Below the pieces are notes generated by a model. It was not told the origin of the DNA, made no database searches, and saw only the letters and a program-made list of their open reading frames with translations. A stretch of DNA of 64,000 bases from assembly GCA_030248215.1 (NCBI GenBank), contig JASANG010003724.1, forward strand, positions 124,001-188,000. Reading direction: 5' to 3'. This DNA is from Enoplolaimus lenunculus. Taxonomy: Eukaryota; Nematoda; Enoplea; Enoplida; Thoracostomopsidae. A program made the position numbers and the translations under genes. Shown piece by piece: positions 57,101-64,000 of this stretch. Position 1 is the first letter of the stretch. The number at the start of each line of letters is the position of its first letter.

Positions 57101-60100
57101 ATTTGCATAACTATCAGGTGGTCCTCAAAGCACCTCCTTGATGGAGGTGGGGGCATTTAATGCACACTAGACTTTCAATAAAATGCAATAGTAATTTGTT
57201 GTGAGGCACACATGGCATGCATTTAATATGTTGCTCGAAGGATGACAGCGCTTTGTGCTATTTATGCCTACGTCATACACCCGTTTCAATCAGGGAAAGG
57301 TTAAGGTAAAGTTCGCTGCGCGTGATATCATCTCTTGCTAAGACGTGTTTCGTAATGAGTGTCACACTATTTGTCCGTAATACACTCTTGGTTAAACTAA
57401 TACTAGTTAACTATAAATCATTATTTTAAAATTTCAAAACTGATCATGTGCACATCCAATTTCACAAAATCACAGCGTAGAGTATTTGTATATTATTAAC
57501 TATTATGATTTTAGTGACCGATCAGAAGTGTCTAGCGTTAGTAACGACACCGAAGTGACGGTTAATCCGGAACAATCAAGCGCCACGATTCTGGATACCG
57601 CAGGTGTTGATTACGCAGGTAAAAGTAGTCCTGAGTTGGGCGTAAAAGGGCACTTAGTTAAATGATAAAAACTTTGCGCTGCACGCCTGGCGCATAATTA
57701 TTGTATATATTCTTATCGAAAAGTTTTTAATGGGGAGCTTGTTTAGCTGTTTACAGTTCTGTTTACTCGAAAATTTTTAAGTGCTTTTGTATTCCTAAAT
57801 ACTTTGCTTCATTACAAAATTAACAAAGTAGGAATCCTTAGGATGAGTTTAGTGTTTAAATTTACTTCGAAACTTTTAAGCACAGTCTCAAGCTGACCGC
57901 GACGTTATAGGTAAGTGATCGGTGTTCGTGAAACTATTGTCCTACCTTCATTTAGTATTAGTCGCAAAAATTATTGTGTTATGAAATTATCGATGCTTCA
58001 ATTTTGTACACAGAAATTTCTGGAAATGGTAACGTGCAGACTTGAAGGCAACGAACACTTCTGATACAAATAGTGCTGGATATAAACCAAGATTGCAAAC
58101 TAATATGTTTTTAAACAAAAACAGAAATGTACTATTGACTTATGAGCTATTCTTCAAATTAACACAATTTTTTTGAAAGCTTGCAATACTGCTAACTAGT
58201 GATATGTCGTTCCGTTAACAAAAGTTTCATTGATACCGATGTCGATTCTTATTTTTAAGTTTTGCCGATGTAGATACTAATTTAAAAATGATACTTAAAA
58301 ACGTTTTAATTGGTACGTTACATCGTTATAAACGCGAAGCATTAACACCTAACAACCATAAACGACTAAGATACTATGAGAACTGTAGGCACGACACATA
58401 ACCGTTTCATGTTTAGAAGCATTACTATACGCCATCAAATGAACTTGAAAGTTGAACGCAATACAGTTCATTGTTAAATGCAAAAAGTGTCAGCAAAAAA
58501 TGGCAATTTTTATGCAGTGAAATTCAGGAAAAGAAGTGTCAGTTGGTGCCGATACCGACACCGATGCTGATTAATTGGCACTTCCCTACTGCTAACATAC
58601 ATCAGTTATAACGCTTAAAATTTAATAACTTAACTTTCTTCTGACGTTGTGGGTATCTTTTATTGACGCCAGCTGTGATACCGATTCATTTGTTTTATTT
58701 GCATCCGATGCTATTTTAAACCTGCTGATCTAGTCGTTTTCACTTAGAGAGCGCTATCAATACCAATATTAACCAGTACGCGCCGTTGTATTACAAACAT
58801 TCAATGTGCATAGCGCTGTACTCACTTGAGTCTTCTCTTTATTCTATGTTTAATTTCTCATTTTTAATTTTTAATTGTATATGGCAAAACTTTGTTCAGA
58901 TTCCAGTCTGAAAATGTATTATAGTTTTTAAATGTGAATCCATACAAATGTTAGTACTTTTCCGTAGCTATAATTTGTACCAAGAAATTATTTAAGGCAG
59001 GTAGTATTCTAAATTTTCTTGTGCTCCTGCTCGAGCATCATTTTTGTTGTTGTCTCTGAAAATTTCGTCAGCTCTAAATTTCAGTGGCTATAAGGCTACT
59101 ATCATTTACGCCGTATCTGTGGACTGATAATAGTATAAAACTATAAAATGCTAAATATTTTACAAAAAGTTTGCGCGTGAGTTAAGTTGAAGAAATTTTT
59201 TAATTGTAGTACAACGTATCTGCGTATTCTTCGCTTGCATGTTCATTTAAATTGTGGTGAACCGAAGTTGTTTTTCGCAGAGGTTTATTTATAAGTTTCT
59301 TCATTTTATAATGTGTAAGCTCACGTTAGTTTACCGTTACCAAGTGTATGTCAGTTTACAGTTACCAAGCGTCTGGGCATTGTTTCTCAAAAAGATATTT
59401 TGTACTAACTTGTTGTTTAGATGTGTAAATCATAAAGTAAAACAAATCTGAAATATAAAGATAGCAGGATGCTGCCGGAATTACTAAATACCGGAAAGCT
59501 GACAGTAAAATTATTGCCAGATTTCATACCGGATGCTGATAGTGCAAAATCTGTTACTGAAAAACTAGTTTCCACCGCAGTATTACTTAAACTATTTTTC
59601 CACCGCAGTTTTATTTAAAATATTAGCAACAACACGACTTTTCTCAACATTAGTCATCAAACATGCTAACATGCTTTTTGTGTCACGGCTTAAATTGAAA
59701 CATTGAACTGCTGGTTTAAAATAGTTTAGTTGCGAACTTTGTAGGTTACACTTTACATTGTTTTCTTTACAATTATTTCAAACATAAAAATGCATCAAAT
59801 AAGTTCAACCTTAACTTTTGAAACCTAAAATCAAAAACGTGGAAATTACCTCAATATCCGGTGATGGAATACCAGATTTAATCCCTTTGATAAAAAAGCT
59901 GTATTTCCCTACCAGAAGCGTAATTCCGGTTACACACTGATCGACATCAATCTTAGTTTAGCATGAGTGCTGCGAGATACATCATTCAAGAAACTGACGT
60001 TGAAAAAAGCTAGGCCATTTTTGTAAAGACTACGGCTTATTTGAAGACAATTTGCGGTTTTAAAGAAAGTAAACTTTGTACGTTTTTTAGGAATGGGAAG

Positions 60101-63100
60101 AGAAATTGACAATTTAATTCGGGAAAATACAGAACTTTTGGAAACGAAGTGAGTGATGGTGTAATTTAAATTTTAAACGCTTTGATATTGTGACCCATGC
60201 TAACTAGAAGAGCTTGGCATTTAAGCATAAGCCTAAAACTAGTCTAAGCGGAAAATTCAGATTCTGTCTTTCCCTGTATTTCAAATGGGCAAGAACGTGT
60301 AATTAATAAAATGGGTCTAAATTGCGGTCTCAAACTGTGCTTAAATTACGAAAGCAAATAAGCACTTGATGAAATCTTGCAATAACAATCTGTAATGAGT
60401 GGTACATCGACCGGATAAAGCGTCTTCCACAAGTTTTATTATTGCAATTATTGTTACTTTTTAATTTTCCGCTTATTCATTTTCTTATTTTCGCATTTCA
60501 GCTTTGATATTTGTTTTAGAAATGCGCTGAATGTAGTGAAAAATGATTTGATTGCAAAAGTTGATGAATTGACGAGGTGCGTTTGAGCAAAATTTAGGTT
60601 TTAAACGCAGTGTCGTAGGTGGGATTTTGACATTTTGAAGCGTTCTTCTGTTATAAACTGTTTGCGAACTATAATGTTCTTTTTAATTTATTGTGCGCTA
60701 TTGAACTTCATTGATAGAATTGTTTGGTTTGCTTTATCATAATTATATTCGCCGTTACGGGAATGCTAATTTTAATTTCATCATGTTTCAGTGAGCAAAC
60801 GATGTTTAAAGAAGAAGTTCGTTCGCTAGAACTGGTACGAAACAAGCTTATGGATCGAACACACGAACTGGAGAACGAAGTTAAGAAGTGTAAAGAGGAA
60901 ATGTCACGTTTGCAGCAAACGTCAGATGAGGTTAGTACGACTTTTCTAGTTGATGTAATGACCCTATTATCAAACAAGTATAGCGCATCTCTGGTTAGCG
61001 ATAGGTTTTCAAAATGACGAACGAACTATCAGAATTACGGTCAAAGAAATTGACATCGAAGTAGGACAGAAGTAGGACTTATCAAATGTGGAAAATTCAT
61101 TGAGTTTCAACCCTCAGCGTTCATTGGTTACAAAACTACTAGATCTATCAACTTGTGATAGGTGCTGTATATAGTGTTTTTAGAGGATACGGGTCCTATT
61201 TTCAACATTTGATTATGTTGAATAATTGCCCAAGGAATACTGAAGCAAGCTGTTATTACGTATACCGTTGCTTTGCTACACTGTGTCTTTTGAACAGTAA
61301 ACATTTTGATAATTGACCAACCTGTAAACCTTGATTCACCAAGGTTACTAAAAATAGAAATGAAAGTATTATCTTTTGAACAATTAACGTGTGAACATGA
61401 CAAATACTTGCTTGTAGGCTTGTTTAATTTGCTAGATGATCTTTTTAGTATTAATGTATTATTTTGAGTCCTAGAGCTGCTTTCAGTTCAAGTTTTTGTG
61501 TACAGTATCCGCTTGTGGTCTCTAGGGTTCTTGAAAAACTCTGGGTAAGAATTCTAGGAGATTTTCGTATTATCTTGACGAGGACTGTTCGTCATTGAAT
61601 TAGGCATAGGATATTTTAACGGCAGATGTACTCAGCTCCTTTTTTCTGATGTTTATTTTAAAATACTTATCTTAGGAAAATATCCCAATGTCTCAGCGCA
61701 AACGTTTCACTCGTGCAGAAATGGTTCGTGTGTTGACAGAACGTAATCAGTATAAAGAAAAATTGCTCGAATTGCAAGATGCGATGCGATGGTACGAAAC
61801 TATGAGAGCATCGAAAGAAACAAAAGAATTGGCGACATCTCCTCGCAAGCGTCGGCAAAAAAATTCATTTTGGGACTTGTGAGTCTTTGCATTATTAAAA
61901 TTTGTTATTTTTATTACCAATAAATGTGTAGATATTTTACCTTCATATGTTATGAAGTATATAATATTATTCAGTAACTTTGTTTCTTATTTTCGAGCAA
62001 TTTTTATTACAGTACTTACGTTGTACGTGAAAATACCTGAATTTAAAAAGTTATTTTTGTCGTTTTTGTCCTCGCTCTCGGGCTGTGTCTTGTTTTCGAT
62101 TGCGGCAACCATCGAAAGATCATAATTATGGTCAGTTTGGGCCGTAACAGTAGTATAAGCATATTTTTAAGCCTATAAGTCAAAGCCGTTAGTATACACC
62201 TATATCCAAGCCTAAGGGAAAATTAAGGATGTGCCGATATCAAAACTGTACCGCTGCCGATTCTTATTTTCCCTGAAAAAATTAGCCTAAAGCTTAAACT
62301 TACTCCACAGTTGTACCGCGGAAAAACGGGTTTACCAGAATTTATATATACATGGCCTGGAAGTAGAAACCAAAAAAACCGCAAATGAAGGGTTTTGCAA
62401 CCAAAACAAACCGTTTTAGTTAACTTTAAGGCAGAAGTTGCAAACATGCTGAGAAAAGTAACGCGCAATCAAAAATGACTGAAGTCCGGTAGTGAAATAG
62501 CACTTAACATGAATCTGAACAAGAATATGATGCTATGCACAATGCGTATTAAGCGAATTCCTTGCGTCTTGGTTTTGTCTCTCTAGGTTTAAAGCAGTTT
62601 GATAATAGGTGAATATGCCAGAATTTGACGTGCGCGCTGCTATAGCATACTTATAAACCAGGTCGGGGCTCTTCGATAATTTTAGCCCAACGGCGCCCAG
62701 CTACCCTCTGCGCCGAGAGTACGGCTGCAGTTTCGGCCGTCCGTTGAAACATTACTCTCAGCTTCGCCTATTGTAGGAAACACCAGCCAGTGTGCAACCG
62801 GAATTACGATTTACCAGAACCGGTATTTGGGAAAATTACCGGAAACGAAACGGGAACCGGAAAATGAAAAATACATGCTACCGAAAAATTTATTTGCAAT
62901 ATTATTGGTGAAATAACCATAGTTGGAGATAGGTATTCACTTTGTCTGCTGTATTTTAGATTATCATATTCCACGGAAGCTAAATCTACCTTTGATGGTT
63001 TATTTTCGGCTATTGTCAAGGGTTGCATACTATAGTAATGAAATCTATTTAATTTTTATCGTCATTTTTAATAAAAAAATCGTAATTACCACTGACCAAT

Positions 63101-64000
63101 ATTTAATACCAGAATTTTTAATTCCGGTAAATATTTACCGGAACCGGAAGGTAAAAAAATGCCGGAACGGTAACCGGAATTCCGGTTTCATCCTGACGCC
63201 AGCTGTGCACAATGCGTATTAAGCGTATTCCTGCGCCTTGGTTTTGCTTCTTAAGGTTGAAAGCAGTTTAATATTAATTTAAATATACGCATTCAATGAA
63301 TGAGAGTACGACTACAGTTTCGGTTGTCCGTTGAAGCATTACTCTCAGCTTCGCTCACTATACGCCAAACCAAAGGTCAGTTTTAAGAGCATGGAAGGAC
63401 TGATTGGTTAACAAACTTAGCATGCATGAGTCATCGAAGTATTGAGGGGTTGACATTGCTGAGAAAAAACACCTTCAATTTTAATAACATCATTTTTCCT
63501 AACAAGTGTACGATGATTCTACCCACGTATCCAGTTGAATGGAAATACATCTTTTCGTTTTTCTCGTTCTATTTCCCTATATGTAATAAAATTAAACAGG
63601 ATAGTTCAACAGAAATGAGCCAAACTTAAAAGTGTCATAAACGTTCTACAGCAGAAAATATTTTAACAACAATCTTAATAATTCAACGTAGTGCTAGTGC
63701 ACCGATACCCACTGATCAGTGATGAGTACCGATTGAAATTTCCGGAGCATTGATATTTCATAACAATTTTCAGCTTAATTAAGATTTTGTATTTAAGACA
63801 AAAAGTTCACAGGAACACAGTTATTTGTGTCAAACGTTTTTAGAACTAAGGTGTCTTATTTTCCAAATTAGGCTGGCATAACTTTCGTTCAGTTTGCACT
63901 TTCCCACTTTAAGTTTACATTTGCTTACGTTTTGTCTTTGTTTTAGTTTTGCAAATCTATTCAATATCGAAGCGAACAAATCGGCTGAGCGTTCTAATGA
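53862..64000 (+). CDS. unc-16: JIP3/JIP4 (UNC-16/sunday driver) scaffold, 5' half, 14 exons
   Basis: The homologue of MAPK8IP3/SPAG9, a kinesin-1/dynein adaptor and JNK-pathway scaffold for axonal and lysosomal transport. Exon 1-2 encode the RH1 domain: [16 protein letters not shown], then [13 protein letters not shown] and [14 protein letters not shown]. Exons 3-5 carry the coiled coil ([20 protein letters not shown]). A variable Ser/Thr/Asp-rich part (exons 6-8) includes EWTDEF, matching EWSDVQ of vertebrate JIP3. Exons 9-12 hold the second leucine zipper ([36 protein letters not shown]), the segment that binds kinesin light chain and ARF6. Exon 13 has [17 protein letters not shown] and exon 14 FFANLF (FFSRLF in vertebrates). 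About 513 codons are present; the WD40-like C-terminal half lies beyond the window. All 13 junctions are in phase. The symbol is by homology. Confidence 0.95.
54316..54474 (+). CDS. unc-16: JIP3/4 exon 2 (RH1 end)
   Basis: TTTTCAAG acceptor, [13 protein letters not shown] to LRRSTEQ, donor GTTTGT, 53 codons. Confidence 0.95.
54571..54600. repeat. CCGGAT-type fragment in intron 2
   Basis: TATCCGGATCCGGTATTTTA and TTCCGGATG. A second copy lies at 54825-54900. Confidence 0.45.
54825..54900. repeat. CCGGAT-type repeat, end intact
   Basis: GGTAAGTTAAAATACCGGAG, GGATGTCGCTG, then GGATATCCGGTTGCACCCTG, the CAGGGTGCAACCGG end on the opposite strand. Confidence 0.55.
55030..55150 (+). CDS. unc-16: JIP3/4 exon 3
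   Basis: TTTTTCAG acceptor; [18 protein letters not shown] to CKNACDH plus one base; donor GTAAGA. Confidence 0.9.
55458..55528 (+). CDS. unc-16: JIP3/4 exon 4
   Basis: [23 protein letters not shown]; matches LEEREAELKKEYNALHQRH of vertebrates; donor GTAGGT. Confidence 0.93.
55775..55872 (+). CDS. unc-16: JIP3/4 exon 5
   Basis: [18 protein letters not shown] to [16 protein letters not shown] corresponds to YMEHLERTK. Donor GTGATA, phase 2. Confidence 0.88.
56250..56368 (+). CDS. unc-16: JIP3/4 exon 6
   Basis: ATATTTAG acceptor; [20 protein letters not shown] to GFSELL plus one base. Poorly conserved region; called on phase and composition. Confidence 0.7.
56556..56640 (+). CDS. unc-16: JIP3/4 exon 7
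   Basis: [18 protein letters not shown] to QRSSVR; EWTDEF aligns with EWSDVQ. Donor GTGCGT. Confidence 0.85.
56962..57110. repeat. Near-perfect ~150-bp hairpin (foldback MITE) in intron 7
   Basis: ATTTCCACAATATCATGCGT at the left returns inverted as ACGCATGATATTGTGGAA at the right; the centre is CTGAAGC-CAAAAAA-GCTTCAG. Loop only about 7 nt. Confidence 0.9.
57515..57618 (+). CDS. unc-16: JIP3/4 exon 8
   Basis: GATTTTAG acceptor; [20 protein letters not shown] to DTAGVDYA; donor GTAAAA. Confidence 0.85.
57893..57910 (+). CDS. unc-16: JIP3/4 exon 9, 18-nt microexon
   Basis: CTGACCGCGACGTTATAG between CTCAAG and GTAAGTG. With one base from exon 8 it gives ADRDVI, then G with exon 10, corresponding to VRDDFFG just before MGKEVGNLL in vertebrate JIP3. 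Phase 1 on both sides. Confidence 0.8.
   Translation: MTATL
58200..58590. mobile_element. ATCGGC-type element in intron 9
   Basis: Begins near GATACCGATGTCGATTC and ends GCCGATACCGACACCGATGC, ATTAATTGGCACTTCCCTAC. The end is the inverted partner of TAGGGATGTGCCGATTAATC at 16118. Confidence 0.5.
58591..60090. other. Remainder of JIP3/4 intron 9
   Basis: AT-rich; a CCGGAA-type patch lies at 59470-59540 (GCTGCCGGAATTAC, ACCGGAAAGC, ACCGGATGC). No other feature. Confidence 0.4.
60091..60148 (+). CDS. unc-16: JIP3/4 exon 10
   Basis: TTTTTTAG acceptor; [18 protein letters not shown]; donor GTGAGT, phase 2. Confidence 0.95.
60205..60290. mobile_element. Worn TTAGGC-MITE fragment in intron 10
   Basis: TTAAGCATAAGCCTAAAACT and TAGTCTAAGCGGAAAATTC only; termini lost. 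Confidence 0.35.
60520..60576 (+). CDS. unc-16: JIP3/4 exon 11
   Basis: TTGTTTTAG acceptor; [18 protein letters not shown], nearly identical to vertebrate JIP3; donor GTGCGT. Confidence 0.95.
60792..60930 (+). CDS. unc-16: JIP3/4 exon 12
   Basis: TGTTTCAG acceptor; [20 protein letters not shown] to [10 protein letters not shown] coiled coil; donor GTTAGT. Confidence 0.95.
61676..61878 (+). CDS. unc-16: JIP3/4 exon 13
   Basis: ATCTTAG acceptor; [18 protein letters not shown] to RRQKNSFWD; donor GTGAGT, phase 2. Confidence 0.95.
62135..62356. mobile_element. TTAGGC-MITE with nested ATCGGC-type piece
   Basis: GGGCCGTAACAGTAGTATAAG and a right end TATATACATGGCC; inside, 62227-62272 carries GGATGTGCCGATATC and GCTGCCGATTC. 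Confidence 0.5.
62790..63200. mobile_element. CCGGAA-type element in intron 13
   Basis: Left CAGTGTGCAACCGGAATTAC, ACCGGAAACG, GGAACCGGAA; right TTACCGGAACCGGAAGG, AACCGGAATTCCGG, TTTCATCCTG. Words are inverted between the ends and both look like CAGG/TGTGCAACCGG-type hAT termini. Confidence 0.6.
63947..64000 (+). CDS. unc-16: JIP3/4 exon 14 (runs off the window)
   Basis: TTGTTTTAG acceptor; joins exon 13 as [15 protein letters not shown], matching IWQFFSRLF of vertebrate JIP3. Confidence 0.85.

Noticed and set aside
58000-60080. Extra JIP3/4 exons in the long intron 9
   Set aside because: Exons 9 and 10 already join in phase and match the vertebrate protein without a gap.

Overview
The window looks like an intron-rich animal nuclear genome. 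It is AT-rich, has short T-rich splice acceptors (TTTTCAG, TTTTAG) and is crowded with small transposon fragments. The hexamer TTAGGC, the telomere repeat of nematodes, occurs in about twenty places, so a nematode is my best guess; this rests mainly on that hexamer and is not proven.

Four host genes can be read. (1) Minus strand, 4.27-6.95 kb: a large exon of an SPSB/gustavus-type SPRY protein with a very long N-terminus and a roughly 250-residue glutamine-rich insertion inside the SPRY domain; the expected SOCS-box exon was not found. (2) Plus strand, 19.66-27.74 kb: a small Tyr/Arg-rich protein of about 198 residues in four phase-matched exons, family not recognised. (3) Minus strand, 43.55-29.43 kb: a 13-exon gene for a protein of about 713 residues made of three copies of an ankyrin-containing module, ending in a DPY-30 motif. 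(4) Plus strand, from 53.86 kb past the right edge: the 5' half of the JIP3/JIP4 (UNC-16, sunday driver) kinesin/JNK scaffold gene, 14 exons including an 18-nt microexon. Each junction of genes 3 and 4 was checked for GT/AG and reading phase by eye.

The rest is mostly repeats: a ~170-bp satellite at the left edge, a 230-bp ATT microsatellite, a deleted pogo/Tigger-like DNA transposon (50.8-52.0 kb), a decayed coding-like block between direct repeats (46.86-49.23 kb), a large foldback (24.5-25.4 kb), two tRNA-like sequences and many miniature inverted-repeat elements (MITEs). The most striking is a MITE family with termini like GGCCCATGTAAAGA, 8-bp target duplications, and an internal array of TTAGGC. 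At least ten other repeat types each carry their own iterated short word (CCGGAT, CCGGAA, ATCGGC, ATTCGG, CCCGGA, CCGAGA, GAGACT, GGAAAA, GGGGCC, GAGTCGA, GAGTTGA).

I see no operon-like arrangement. The four genes are separate and spaced by repeats, and many MITEs lie inside their introns.
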